Below, one piece after another: positions 17,157 through 26,331 of a DNA stretch of 64,000 bases (positions are counted from its first letter, which is position 1; each line of letters begins with the position of its first letter). Both the position numbers and the translations under genes were made by a program. Origin of the DNA: Streptomyces termitum (lineage in GTDB: Bacteria > Actinomycetota > Actinomycetes > Streptomycetales > Streptomycetaceae); the NCBI RefSeq assembly GCF_014650175.1, contig NZ_BMUL01000022.1, positions 30,978-94,977 of the forward strand, in the 5' to 3' direction. The notes under the pieces are model-generated. The model searched no databases and was not told the origin of the DNA. It saw only the letters and a list, made by a program, of their open reading frames with translations.

Positions 17157-18632
17157 ATGCCGCCCGTCCTCCCCCGTCCGCGCGCCCTGGTCTCCGCCTA
17201 CCTCGACCGAAACCCCGCCGAACGGGACGCCCTGGCCGGGTTCCTGACCACCCTGGACGCCCTCGGCGATCCGGCCGACCTCGCCGCCCTCCCCGGGCAC
17301 ATCACCTGCGGCGCGGTGGTGGTCGACCGGCACCGGAGGGTCCTCCACCTCCGCGACGAGGCGTCCGGAGGAATCCCGCTCCACCCCGGCGGGCGCGTCG
17401 AAGCGGCCGACGCCGGCCTCCCGGCCACGGCCCTGCGGGCGGTCGCGGAGAAGGCGGGCATCCCCGCCTCCTTCCTCGTCCTGACCTCCGAGTTCGCGGA
17501 CGCGCCGATCGACATCGGCGTCCGCGACACCGCCCCCGACCCCCTGAGGGGCGAACCGGCCCGGCGTCACTACGACGTCCGCTTCGTCTTCCTCCTCGCC
17601 GACGACGCCCCCGCCCCCGCCCTTCCGGAGGAGGCGGCGGACGTCGTATGGCTGCCGTTCGAGGAGGTGCCCTCCCCGTCCCTGCGCCGCAAGCTCGTCG
17701 CCTCCGGCCCGGACGGCACGGTCGTCCCGGCGAACGCCTCCGCGATCGTCCACGACGGCCGGGGCCGGTACCTGCTGCACCTGAGGGACGCCGACAAGCC
17801 GTGGATCTGGGAGCCGGGATGCTGGGCGCTGCTGGGCGGCGGCCGGGAGCCGCAGGACCGGAGCCCGTACGACACCGTCGTCCGCGAACTCGCGGAGGAG
17901 GCCGGTCTCGCCGTCGCCGGTCTGGAGCCGTACGCGGTCGAGCACGTCGTCTCCACTCTGGGGACCCGCGTGCCGATCCAGCTGTTCACCGGCCGCTGGA
18001 ACGGCGACCCGGCCCGGCTGCGCCTCACCGAGGGCGTGATGCTCGCCTGGGTACGGCCGGAGCAGTTCCCGCACATGACGATGCTGGAGTCGACCCGGGA
18101 GCTGCTGGAGCGGCACGCCGCCGAGCACCCCGCGCCCGCCGGAGCCTTCGTGGGCGAAGAGGCCGGACCATCGGCGGCGCCGTCCGGGACCGTGCCGAAC
18201 GTGGTCGGCGTCCACCTCTACCTGGAGCGCGGCGGGCAGGTGCTGCTGGGGCTGCGGCATCCGGACTCGGCGTACGCGGGCGGTTCCTGGCACGTCCTGG
18301 CCGGCCACTGCGAGGCGGAGGCCGCGACGGCGTGCCTGGTGCGGGAGGCGTACGAGGAGGCGGGGCTGGTCATCGATCCGGCCGACGTCGACCTCGTCCA
18401 CACCGTGCACATGCGGGAACGGCCCTCGGCGGCGCCCCGCGTCCAGCTCTTCTTCCGCGCCCGGCACTGGGAGGGCGTCCCCGAGCTGCGGGAGCCGGAC
18501 AAGTGCGTGGCCTGGCAGTGGTGGGACGCGAAGGACCTGCCCGAGCCGACCGTTCCCTACACCCGCGCCGCACTCGACGGCATCCGGGCCGGGCGCGCCT
18601 ACACTGAGCTCGGGTGGACCCGGCACCCGTGA
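17157..18632 (+). CDS. Protein with three tandem NUDIX domains
   Basis: 491 residues with three consecutive NUDIX folds. Domain 1 (about 45-160) has a decayed box: the GG start is present, but the REUxEE core reads 'LRAVAEKAG'. Domain 2 (about 185-330) has an intact box ('GGGREPQDRSPYDTVVRELA' then EEAGL). Domain 3 (about 345-475) also has an intact box ('AGHCEAEAATACLVREAYEE' then AGL). NUDIX enzymes hydrolyse nucleoside diphosphates linked to another group. Here two active domains and one probable structural or dead domain seem combined. The ATG at 17157 follows GAGAGG; an in-frame GTG at 17091 overlapping the ABC stop is the alternative start. The role next to an exporter is unknown. Confidence 0.88.
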   Translation: MPPVLPRPRALVSAYLDRNPAERDALAGFLTTLDALGDPADLAALPGHITCGAVVVDRHRRVLHLRDEASGGIPLHPGGRVEAADAGLPATALRAVAEKAGIPASFLVLTSEFADAPIDIGVRDTAPDPLRGEPARRHYDVRFVFLLADDAPAPALPEEAADVVWLPFEEVPSPSLRRKLVASGPDGTVVPANASAIVHDGRGRYLLHLRDADKPWIWEPGCWALLGGGREPQDRSPYDTVVRELAEEAGLAVAGLEPYAVEHVVSTLGTRVPIQLFTGRWNGDPARLRLTEGVMLAWVRPEQFPHMTMLESTRELLERHAAEHPAPAGAFVGEEAGPSAAPSGTVPNVVGVHLYLERGGQVLLGLRHPDSAYAGGSWHVLAGHCEAEAATACLVREAYEEAGLVIDPADVDLVHTVHMRERPSAAPRVQLFFRARHWEGVPELREPDKCVAWQWWDAKDLPEPTVPYTRAALDGIRAGRAYTELGWTRHP

Positions 18633-18646
18633 CCCGGGAGGCGGCC

Positions 18647-19045
18647 TTGAACGAGCGCGACGTCCTGCTCAACGAACTCGCGCAAGGACTGCGCCCGATG
18701 GCGCGGGGGCTCGCGTGGTTCGACGGCCTCGCCCCGGACGCGCAGTCCGAGGTGCTGCTGTTCCTGCGCCACCACTGCCTCCAGGCGCGCGCCGTCACCG
18801 AGGACGCGCCGGAGAGCGTCCGCCGCGCCGGGCTGCGCCCGACGCACACACCGGCGGTGCTCCTCGCCCGAGGCCGGATCGACGAACAGCTGGGCAAGAT
18901 CGCCGCGCTCGCCCCGTCCGACGAACGCCGCAAGGCGTTCCTCCTGCTGGTCGCCCTCCTCTCGGTCGCCGACGCCCGCCGCCGCGCCCGCTTCTGCTCC
19001 ACCGGCTGCGCCCACTGGTGGCACGCCCTGCCGCCCACGGCCTGA
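18647..19045 (+). CDS. DUF5958 family protein
   Basis: 132 residues, matching DUF5958 in length and content: 'NERDVLLNELAQGLRPM' at the N-terminus, 'RRAGLRPTHTPAVLLARGRI' in the middle, and a C-terminal Cys/His cluster (RFCSTGCAHWWH) that may bind a metal. I chose the TTG at 18647 because it has GGGAG seven bases upstream and begins exactly at the family's conserved start; upstream in-frame GTG codons at 18614 and 18629 overlap the preceding gene. It is probably cotranscribed with the NUDIX gene (14 bases apart). Function is not known. Confidence 0.82.
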   Translation: MNERDVLLNELAQGLRPMARGLAWFDGLAPDAQSEVLLFLRHHCLQARAVTEDAPESVRRAGLRPTHTPAVLLARGRIDEQLGKIAALAPSDERRKAFLLLVALLSVADARRRARFCSTGCAHWWHALPPTA

Positions 19046-19059
19046 CGGCCCGGGGCGGG

Positions 19060-19488
19060 TCAGGAGGCAGCCGTGCGGGCCGCTTCCAGGTCGGTGACCA
19101 GGCGGGCCACGCGTCTGTTGCGGATGCGGCCCCAGCTCTGGCCGCCCAGCATCAGCAGTTGGTCCGTCGTGCCGGAGGTCAGGACCAGTTCCGGGACGTC
19201 GGACGAGTAGATCGCGCCCGTCAGGACGGCCACCCGTACCTCCCGGACGTCCGACCACGGATGGAAGCGGGAGCCGAACAGCCCGACGTACCTGACCCCG
19301 GCCGGGCCGTAGGAGACGGCGAACGTCGGCGCGCGCAGCGCCAGCAGCGCACTCGGCACCCCCAGGAGGAGGAGCACGACCGGGCCGATCACCTTGCCCG
19401 CGCCGAACGCCATCAGCACGGCGAGCAGCAGGCACACCACGCCCGTCAGGAAGTAGCCGAACGCCGAGGGAGGGCGTCTCTTCTTCAT
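19060..19488 (-). CDS. Small membrane protein with PH-like domain
   Basis: 142 residues. Two adjacent membrane helices ('FGYFLTGVVCLLLAVLMAFG' and 'VIGPVVLLLLGVPSALLAL') are followed by a cytoplasmic beta domain that reads like a bacterial PH domain ('GVRYVGLFGSRFHPWSDVREVRV... LVLTSGTTDQLLM'). The start codon shares one base with the stop of the very large gene upstream (TGATG), so the two are translationally coupled and probably act together. Function unknown. Confidence 0.8.
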   Translation of the reverse strand: MKKRRPPSAFGYFLTGVVCLLLAVLMAFGAGKVIGPVVLLLLGVPSALLALRAPTFAVSYGPAGVRYVGLFGSRFHPWSDVREVRVAVLTGAIYSSDVPELVLTSGTTDQLLMLGGQSWGRIRNRRVARLVTDLEAARTAAS

Positions 19489-22400
19489 CACCCGTTCTCC
19501 CGGTTCTCCCAGGCCGCCTCGAACATCTCGTGCAGGGGCGCCGTCGGAAGCACCCGTCCGAGGGGCGAGCGGATCTGGTTGCGCCAGAGGGGGCGGACCA
19601 GGTGGGTCGCCAGCTTGGCCGTCTCCAGGGGCAGATGGGGCGACTTGAGCTCGGTCCACGCGCCGGGAACGAAGAGGGTGCGGCCGGCGCGGGCGCGCTT
19701 GGCCTCCACCACCGCGCCCGTGGCCAGCAGTTCGGCCCTCACCTCCGCGTGCCTGGCCGCCGACCAGCCCGTCCAGCGGCGGACGTCGCGGTCGGTGGGG
19801 GCCGCGAGCGTGGCGAGCTGGAGGTAGAGGGCGGCCGCGTCCGGGCCCGTCCCGAGCTCCTCGGCGGCCCGGGCGACCAGGTCCGGGCAGGAGTGGCGGG
19901 GGTCGGCCTCGTACGCGCCGTCGGGGACGGCTCCCGAGCGGGCGCGGCGCATCATCCGGTCCAGGCCGCCGCCCTCCAGCAGGGGTTCCAGCCGGTCGAG
20001 TTCGTCGGTGAGGTCGGTGAGCTCGCGCAGCCGCCGCCAGGTCTCCGCGTCGGTGATCGCGGCGGGGCGCAGGAACGGGGTGCCCCCGGGCGCGCAGACG
20101 ATCAGGGCTCCGGAGTCGTACGCCGTCTCCGGGGCCTCGCTGTCGGGCTTGAGGCCGTCCGTGGAGACCGGGAAGAGGCGGGGTCCGAACCGTTCGGCGA
20201 TCCGCTCGGGGGTGTCCCTGACGCGGGCGAGGTGGAGGTCGAGGAGGAGTTCCGGGCGGGCCAGTTCGGAGCGCAGGCGCCGGTGCAGGTCGTGCGCCCC
20301 GGCGGTGGCCGGGTCGCCGACGGGGCGGTCCGTGCAGGCCCAGACGAGGGCGCTCGCGATCTGTCGCGGGTCGAGGCCGACCGGGGTGCCGTAGGGCGGC
20401 CGGGGACCGGCCGGGGGGACGGCGCGGACGTCGGTCCCGCGCCCGTGCCGTCGCGCGGCGAGTTCCCATCCGGCGGCGGGGAGGGTCGCGTCGGAGGCGG
20501 CTTCGAAGCCGCCCGCGAGGCGCCGGGCCCACACCTCGGACAGGCCGGGGCCGGCCTCCAGGGCGTCGGCCGCCGCGTCGTCCACGCGGGGCAGGGCGCC
20601 GAGGCGTGCGCACCACGCCTCGGCCATCCGGTCCACGGCGGCCTCGACGCCGCCCGGACGCCAGAGTCCGGCCGGGTCGTCGGGCATCGCCGCCGCCAGG
20701 ACGGCCCTGCGGCCCGCCGCTCCGAGCCGGGTGCGGAGCCGGTCGTAGGAGTCGGCCGTCATCGGGGTGGCCCGGTAGGGGGCCTTGCCGACGAGGGCCT
20801 GGTGCTCCTTCGGGTCCGGCCGTCCGATCAGTCCGGCGACGACGAGCCGGGCCAGGGCGCGGCGCACGCCCGTGCGTTCCGCGAAGCGTTCGGCCGCCGT
20901 CTCCGGCACGGGGAGCGGGCCGTGTTCTTCGAGGGCCGTGAGGAGGGTCCGCAGCCGGGCTGCGTCGTCCCGGTCGGTCCGGACGCGGCGGGCGTCCGGC
21001 ACGTCGGCGGGTGCGGGAGCGTCCTCGGCGGCTTCGGCGGGCGTCACGAACCAGTGGGTGCCGCTGCCGGGGCGGACCGCGCCGGACGCCACGGGCGCGC
21101 CGTGCTGTCGGAGCCGGTCGAGGGCTTCGGCGGGGGCCCGTCCCGTCCACCAGCTCAGGCCGGGGCGGGCGACGGGCTGGTCGGCCCAGGTGTCGAGGAG
21201 GGCCAGCAGGGCGGCGCGCTCCCCGTCCGGGGTGGGGGCGATCGCGGCCCGCCAGGCGGCGGCGTCGACGGTGCCGAGCAGGACGGACCAGTCGTGCGGC
21301 GGGGCGAGCGGGGACAGGCGCCGTACCTCTTCGTCGATCGTGCCCGCCAGGCAGGCGCCGTCGGCGGCGAGCGCGCTCAGCGTCGCCGGCTGGGGCGACG
21401 GCGGGGCGGGGCGGGAGCCGGGGACCCGTTCCTCGTCGGCGGTCAGGCCGAACAGCGCGGGCAGCAGGTCGGTGTCCGGCGTGGTCCTGCGCGGCGCGGC
21501 CGGCGCGGCCTGGGCGAGGACCGTGACCCGGCGGTGCAGGGCGAGCCTGCGCTGCTCCACCCGGGCCGCCCGGGCGGCCACCGAGGCGACGGCGCGGGCC
21601 AGGACGGGGTCGGTGACCTGCGGGAGGTGCCGTGCGACGGCGGCCTCCAGCGACCCGTCGCCGCCGGTGAGCGCGGCGGCCAGGAGCGCTTCCGCGGTCT
21701 TCCGGTCCGCCGTGCGCAGGGCGCGCGATCCGGCGGTGTCGCGGGTGCGCAGCAGGTACCAGAAGGCGGGCGGCGGGGCCACGCCGCCGGAGACGGTGAC
21801 CCGGCGGGCCGGCCTGCCCGGCCGGTGCCGGGGCGTGGTGTGTCCGTCCAGCTCCCACAGGAGGGAGCCGTCGGCGGCGTACGCGCGCACGCCGGTACGG
21901 GTCTCGGCCTCGGCGAGCACCACATCCTCCACGGCGCCTTCCGGGGGCGCCCACAGGCCCCAGGGTTCCTGTCCGGGGCGGTCGATGTCGAACCGGGCGG
22001 TCCGGCCGTCGGCGCTCTCCACCAGGTAGTGGTCGGGGGCGTGGGCGCGGTGCCGGGTGCGGAACAGGACGCGGGTGCCGGTCAGGCCGTCCCGGCTGCC
22101 GAGCGGGCTGGTGTCGGTGCCGGGCGGCAGCGGGGCCAGTTGGAGGGCTTCGCGGGCGAGCGAGAGGTCGGACTCGTCCGTCTCCGTGCCGGGGGCCGTG
22201 CCGGGCGCGCGGCCGGGGAAGTCGGGCAGCGGCGCCGGGTCCTGCGGGCGGCCGGTGACGGGGTCGACCCGGTTCCAGGGGCGCCGCCCGAAGACGGCGT
22301 TCGTCCAGGTGCGGGTGGTGTCGCGGAGTTGCAGTTCGTCGCGGTCGATGCCTTCCCTGCCGCCCGGCCGCAGCACCCGGTTCCCGCCGTGGCGGCCGCC

Positions 22401-24254
22401 GCCGTCGACCGTCTCGAACTGGAAGCCGTACGCGCCGTCGAGGCTGCCGTCGAAGGGGACGAGTCCGCCGGTCTCCTCGGGGGTGAAGGGGTCGTCGGGG
22501 CGGTCGGCCCAGACGGCGGTGTCGCAGTGGTACGGGTTCGGGGTGTGCGTCCAGCTGACCAGGAAGGAGCCGCCGACGTAGTGGACCGCGTACAGGGTGG
22601 CGCCGTCCGGGACCGTGAAGCGGCACGAGGCCCGGACGCCGTCCGGGGCGACGGCGACGGCGCGGTCCGTGCCGAACACGGTGAGGACCGGCCAGGTCGC
22701 GGTGACGCCCGCGACGCCGGGGACGGGACCGTCCGGTGCCGGGGGCGCGCCGGGGGCGGGCGGGGCGGAACGGGCCGTCGCGGCGAACTCCTCGTAGACC
22801 GCTTCCAGGGCGGGCCAGGCCAGTTCCTCGGGGAGTCCGGCGGCGAGCGAGCGCCGCAGCGCGCCCGCGGCGCTCGCCTCGTCGAGGGCTTCGGCGATGC
22901 CGTCGAGCGCGCGGACCGTCGGCCGGTCGAGCAGGGTCGCGAGTTCGGCGACGGCCTCCTCGGCTCCGGCCATGCCCCCGCCGCCGACGGTGCCGACGAG
23001 CTTGCCGATGCGCTCGGCGACCGCCTGGGCGATGCCCGGGTTGCCCGGCAGCAGGGTGACCGCCGTCCCGGCCCGGCGCCGCTGGGCCGTCGACCAGTCG
23101 GGCAGCAGGTCCGCGTGGACGGTCCCCTCCAGGCGGGGGCCGAAGACCGGGTGGGCGGCCAGTGCGGCGAGGTCGCGCCGGGACTTCTCGCCCCAGAACC
23201 GCATCGGGACCTCCGCGCCGGGGTCGACGACCTCGGCGCCTGCGGCCAGGCAGGCGTCCAGCACGTCCGCGTCGAGCCCCTGGTAGTGGAAGCGGGTCGT
23301 GTGCAGGGCCACGGGGGTGCCCGCCGCCCGCAGTTCGGGTCCCAGCCGGCCGATCAGGTCGAGGAGTTCCCCGGGCAGCGGCTGCCGAGCGACTCCGCCG
23401 CCGGACTGCGCCGCGTACTGGTACGTGTGGACGAAGCGGCCGATCCAGCCGGAGAGGCCGTCCTCCGGCACGATCCGGCCGCTCTCCAGCGCGCCCGCCG
23501 CGCCGCAGTCGATCAGCAGCCGCAGCCAGGCTCCGCCGTCGACGGCCCCGTCGGGGAAGACCTCCAGCAGTCCGGCGGCCACCGCGTCGGCCGGCGGGTA
23601 GGCCGCCAGGACCGGGCGGGCGGCGTCCAGGAGGGCGTTCGGCACGGCCTTCTTCCTGGTGGTCGACAGGACCGCGCCGACCACGCGCGCGACCTCCTTC
23701 GCGCCCCGTCCCGCTTCCTTGGCCGAGGCCCGGACCCGGCGCACGAGGTCGGCGGGGAGGTCCGCCGGCGAGCCCGCCCAGGCGGTCAGGAACTCCTCGA
23801 ACGCGGTGTGGGCCGCCACGGGGTCCAGGGTGTCGGCGAGGAAGCTCCGGTGCGCGGCGAACTCCTTGACGGGCATGGCGCCCCGCGCGGCGAACAGCAG
23901 GGCGTTGGCCCGGCGGTAGGCGGGGTCGGCCGCGAGGCCGTGCTCGGTCTCGGCCGCCCGCGCCGCCGCGTAGGCGCGCCCGCCGGCCCGGGTTCCGTAA
24001 CCGAGCAGCCGGTGGCCGACGGTGTCCCAGAACCAGGGCAGGTGGGCCGGGGGCAGGGTGCGGGCCTTCACCGCCATGGCGTCGACGAACCGGCCGGGCT
24101 TGTCCCAGGTCCGGGCGAGTTCGGTCCGCATCGCGTCGATCAGCTCGCGCGCGCCCGGGGCCGCCGCCTGGTCGTGCAGGTCGGCCCAGTCGGCGTACGT
24201 CGTCGAGGCGTGGGGGCCGGTGACGGGCAGGAGCGAGGCGAGCGAGGCGATCAT
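19488..24254 (-). CDS. Very large protein of unknown function with central beta-rich and C-terminal winged-helix-like regions
   Basis: 1588 residues, no signal peptide or membrane helices. Residues 1-500 are mostly helical. Residues about 520-860 are beta-rich with regularly spaced strands and Trp/Gly turns ('VLTVFGTDRAVAVAPDG', 'YAVHYVGGSFLVSW', 'GVRAYAADGSLLWELDG'), which could be a beta-propeller. The C-terminal 500 residues contain segments like winged helices ('FAERTGVRRALARLVVAGLI', 'RHAEVRAELLATGAVVEAKR'). Similar large beta-propeller proteins are part of MoxR-vWA ternary systems, but no MoxR ATPase or vWA gene is within the window, so that link is only a suggestion. The ATG at 24254 was preferred over a GTG at 24284. 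Coupled to the downstream membrane-protein gene. Confidence 0.8.
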   Translation of the reverse strand: MIASLASLLPVTGPHASTTYADWADLHDQAAAPGARELIDAMRTELARTWDKPGRFVDAMAVKARTLPPAHLPWFWDTVGHRLLGYGTRAGGRAYAAARAAETEHGLAADPAYRRANALLFAARGAMPVKEFAAHRSFLADTLDPVAAHTAFEEFLTAWAGSPADLPADLVRRVRASAKEAGRGAKEVARVVGAVLSTTRKKAVPNALLDAARPVLAAYPPADAVAAGLLEVFPDGAVDGGAWLRLLIDCGAAGALESGRIVPEDGLSGWIGRFVHTYQYAAQSGGGVARQPLPGELLDLIGRLGPELRAAGTPVALHTTRFHYQGLDADVLDACLAAGAEVVDPGAEVPMRFWGEKSRRDLAALAAHPVFGPRLEGTVHADLLPDWSTAQRRRAGTAVTLLPGNPGIAQAVAERIGKLVGTVGGGGMAGAEEAVAELATLLDRPTVRALDGIAEALDEASAAGALRRSLAAGLPEELAWPALEAVYEEFAATARSAPPAPGAPPAPDGPVPGVAGVTATWPVLTVFGTDRAVAVAPDGVRASCRFTVPDGATLYAVHYVGGSFLVSWTHTPNPYHCDTAVWADRPDDPFTPEETGGLVPFDGSLDGAYGFQFETVDGGGRHGGNRVLRPGGREGIDRDELQLRDTTRTWTNAVFGRRPWNRVDPVTGRPQDPAPLPDFPGRAPGTAPGTETDESDLSLAREALQLAPLPPGTDTSPLGSRDGLTGTRVLFRTRHRAHAPDHYLVESADGRTARFDIDRPGQEPWGLWAPPEGAVEDVVLAEAETRTGVRAYAADGSLLWELDGHTTPRHRPGRPARRVTVSGGVAPPPAFWYLLRTRDTAGSRALRTADRKTAEALLAAALTGGDGSLEAAVARHLPQVTDPVLARAVASVAARAARVEQRRLALHRRVTVLAQAAPAAPRRTTPDTDLLPALFGLTADEERVPGSRPAPPSPQPATLSALAADGACLAGTIDEEVRRLSPLAPPHDWSVLLGTVDAAAWRAAIAPTPDGERAALLALLDTWADQPVARPGLSWWTGRAPAEALDRLRQHGAPVASGAVRPGSGTHWFVTPAEAAEDAPAPADVPDARRVRTDRDDAARLRTLLTALEEHGPLPVPETAAERFAERTGVRRALARLVVAGLIGRPDPKEHQALVGKAPYRATPMTADSYDRLRTRLGAAGRRAVLAAAMPDDPAGLWRPGGVEAAVDRMAEAWCARLGALPRVDDAAADALEAGPGLSEVWARRLAGGFEAASDATLPAAGWELAARRHGRGTDVRAVPPAGPRPPYGTPVGLDPRQIASALVWACTDRPVGDPATAGAHDLHRRLRSELARPELLLDLHLARVRDTPERIAERFGPRLFPVSTDGLKPDSEAPETAYDSGALIVCAPGGTPFLRPAAITDAETWRRLRELTDLTDELDRLEPLLEGGGLDRMMRRARSGAVPDGAYEADPRHSCPDLVARAAEELGTGPDAAALYLQLATLAAPTDRDVRRWTGWSAARHAEVRAELLATGAVVEAKRARAGRTLFVPGAWTELKSPHLPLETAKLATHLVRPLWRNQIRSPLGRVLPTAPLHEMFEAAWENRENG

Positions 24255-24371
24255 GTGAGGGATCGTCGCACACGCCACCGACAACGCCCGGGGCCCGCCC
24301 GGCGGGCGGTGGGCGCCCCGGTCCGGGGCCTTCGCGCGTCCCGCGAGGGCCCCGGGCGGGAGGGGCGGGTG

Positions 24372-25496
24372 TCAGCCGGCGCGGTTGTAGATCGCGGTGC
24401 CGGGGCAGGCGGTGACGCCGAGGCGGGTGCCGCAGCCGGAGTACTGGGCGGAGCCGTTCCACCACGTCCAGCCGCCGATGGTGCGGCCGTTCAGCCAGGT
24501 GTACTGGCCGTTGTAGTTGGCGTCGTAGGTGCGCAGGCTCCAGTGGACGTGGGCGCCGGTCGCGGAGCCGCCCGCGCAGGTGTCGGTGCCGATGTTGCCG
24601 AGCAGGGCGCTGCGGGGGACCGAGGTGCCGTTGTAGTAGGTCGTGTTCCACATGTGGTAGTAGTCCGTGGAGAATCCGCCGGGGTGGATCACCCGCGTCC
24701 AGCCGCCGCCCGCGCCGCACATCGAGGTCGCCGTGCCCTCGCGGGACGAGCGGACCCGGCCGCTGGCGTTGCCGCCGGCGAAGTCGAGGGCGCTCCAGTA
24801 GCCGGACCCGCTGTCGTGGGCGTGCGGGCCGCCGGTCAGGGTCATGTAGTAGTCGGGCATCCAGGGAAGCAGCAGTCCGCCGGTGTTGGCCTGGGCACCG
24901 GCGGGCGACAGTCGCGCCTGTGCCTGCGGGGTGGCCTTGCGCTCGGCGTACGCCGTCATGGTCCGCCGTTCGGCCTCGCCGATCAGGGGGGAATCGGCGA
25001 CGTAGGCGGCGAACTCGTCGTCGCCCTCCAGGCCCGCGGTCCACCGGCCCTTGTCGCGGTGGGCGAGGTAGAGCCAGCCCTCCGGCTCGCCGTGGCGCGT
25101 GCGGGGGGCCTCGACGTAGGCGACGCCCCGGGCCCAGTCGCGGGAGACCGTGCGGACGTCGACGACGACCTCGCGGCCCTCGGCGGCGAGTCTGCCGACG
25201 GCGGTCGCCGGGGCGAGGCCCTTGGCGTCGCGGGACCGGGAGAGGGCGTCCGCGGAGACGGCGTCTATCAGGGCCTGGCGGTCGGCGCCGAGGCTGTCGG
25301 CGACCTTGGCCGGCATCTTCACGGTCACGGCGGCGGGCCCGGCCGTGGCGGGCGCCGCCGGTTCGGCGGCCGCCGTCGGCGCGGCGGCCGGGGTACGGAG
25401 GGCGGTCGCCGACGCCGGTGCGGCGGCGGCGAACAGTCCGGTGAGGGCGAGGGAGGTGACGGTGACCGTGAGTCTCGCGGAGAGTCGGGAGAACAT
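24372..25496 (-). CDS. Secreted M23/LasA-like metallo-endopeptidase
   Basis: 374 residues. A signal peptide (LTVTVTSLALTGLFAAAAPASA) is followed by an Ala/Pro-rich segment and a pro-region of about 150 residues. The C-terminal domain carries the LasA-type M23 motifs: 'HDSGSGYWSALDFAGG' (metal-binding His and Asp), 'DYYHMWN', and the HxH of 'GAHVHWSLR'. LasA-like enzymes cut glycine-rich or peptidoglycan cross-bridges outside the cell. Cys pairs (CGAGGG/DTCAGG; SGCG/TACPG) suggest disulfides. AAAGGAGC precedes the ATG at 25496 and a promoter is visible 175 bases upstream. Monocistronic. Confidence 0.9.
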   Translation of the reverse strand: MFSRLSARLTVTVTSLALTGLFAAAAPASATALRTPAAAPTAAAEPAAPATAGPAAVTVKMPAKVADSLGADRQALIDAVSADALSRSRDAKGLAPATAVGRLAAEGREVVVDVRTVSRDWARGVAYVEAPRTRHGEPEGWLYLAHRDKGRWTAGLEGDDEFAAYVADSPLIGEAERRTMTAYAERKATPQAQARLSPAGAQANTGGLLLPWMPDYYMTLTGGPHAHDSGSGYWSALDFAGGNASGRVRSSREGTATSMCGAGGGWTRVIHPGGFSTDYYHMWNTTYYNGTSVPRSALLGNIGTDTCAGGSATGAHVHWSLRTYDANYNGQYTWLNGRTIGGWTWWNGSAQYSGCGTRLGVTACPGTAIYNRAG

Positions 25497-25917
25497 GTGC
25501 GGTGCTCCTTTCGCGCAGGAGCCTGCCGGGGGCAGGCGGGGTGTCCTGGGGCAGAGGGCGCGGACGCCGGGCAGGGTGGTGCCGGGGTCCGAGCGGGCAG
25601 GGGCGTCCGGTACCGGCCGGACCGGTCCGCGCGACGTACCCGCCCTCACCATTCTTGACATGTACCTGCGCGATTCTGGCGGCCCTTGTCAACGCGCGTC
25701 AACCACGCCGGGACCTCGTCGTTCGTCCGCCCCGTGACACCCCCCGGGACGCAACCCGGACCGCACCGCACGTTCAACCCCGCGAACGGATCCGGCCCCG
25801 GGCGCGCTTCCGCTTCGGACGACGCGAAGGGGGACGTGGGCGATTGGGCCGTTCGGCGCGGGGGAGGAGCACTCCCCCGCACCCGCTCCGGCCTTTACGA
25901 GATGGCGTCATTTCGGT
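25497..25917. other. Intergenic region with the promoter of the LasA-like gene
   Basis: 421 bases. It holds the 5' leader (about 170 bases) and the promoter at 25673-25702 of the LasA-like gene. The rest (25703-25917) is downstream of the minus-strand YciI gene and shows nothing I recognise. Confidence 0.4.
25673..25702 (-). promoter_or_regulatory. Probable promoter of the LasA-like endopeptidase gene
   Basis: On the minus strand TTGACG and CAGAAT are 18 bases apart. A second TTGACA lies 9 bases inside the spacer, so overlapping promoters are possible. The leader to the ATG is about 170 bases. Confidence 0.45.
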
Positions 25918-26265
25918 TCAGGCGGATTCGAGGACCGGGCGGACCTCGACGGTCTCCGGGGTGGGCAGGCTCGCGGCCAGCGCGAGGGCCTCCTCACGGT
26001 CGGCCACCTCGACGAGGAACCAGCCGCCGAGCGTCTCCTCCCCCGCGTGCGCGGGGCCCTCCGCCACCGTCCGCGTCCCGTCGGCCCTGACCCGCACGGT
26101 CGCGGGGGCCGTCCGCCCGGTCTCCAGTGCGTCGCCGCCCACCAGTTTCCCGGCCGCGGCGAGAGCGCCGATCCAGCCCTCGTACTCCTTGCGGTACGCG
26201 GCCCGGTCGGCCCGGATCAGACGGCGCGACGCGTCCGTCTCGAAGATGACGAGTGCGTATTTCAC
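25918..26265 (-). CDS. YciI/DGPF-domain protein
   Basis: 115 residues of the YciI-like fold: 'MKYALVIFETDA' start, then 'YRKEYEGWIGALAAAGKLVGGDAL', 'GTRTVAEGPA' and the 'LGGWFLVEVADREEALALAASLP' segment. In actinobacteria these proteins usually sit beside sigma factors or glyoxalase-type proteins; here the VOC gene lies 66 bases upstream in the same direction, probably in the same operon. The GTG at 26265 follows GAGGAAG. An enzymatic role has not been shown for most members. Confidence 0.88.
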   Translation of the reverse strand: MKYALVIFETDASRRLIRADRAAYRKEYEGWIGALAAAGKLVGGDALETGRTAPATVRVRADGTRTVAEGPAHAGEETLGGWFLVEVADREEALALAASLPTPETVEVRPVLESA

Positions 26266-26331
26266 GGGGAACTTCCTCTCGGGTGGCCCCTGGTGACAGG
26301 GGATGGGGTGGCGGCGCGGCAGGGGGACGGC

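Noticed and set aside
19060..25692. Minus-strand frame of 2210 codons in the region of the large protein and the LasA-like gene
   Set aside because: It is Arg/Pro-rich shadow sequence; only its end coincides with the PH-domain membrane protein gene.
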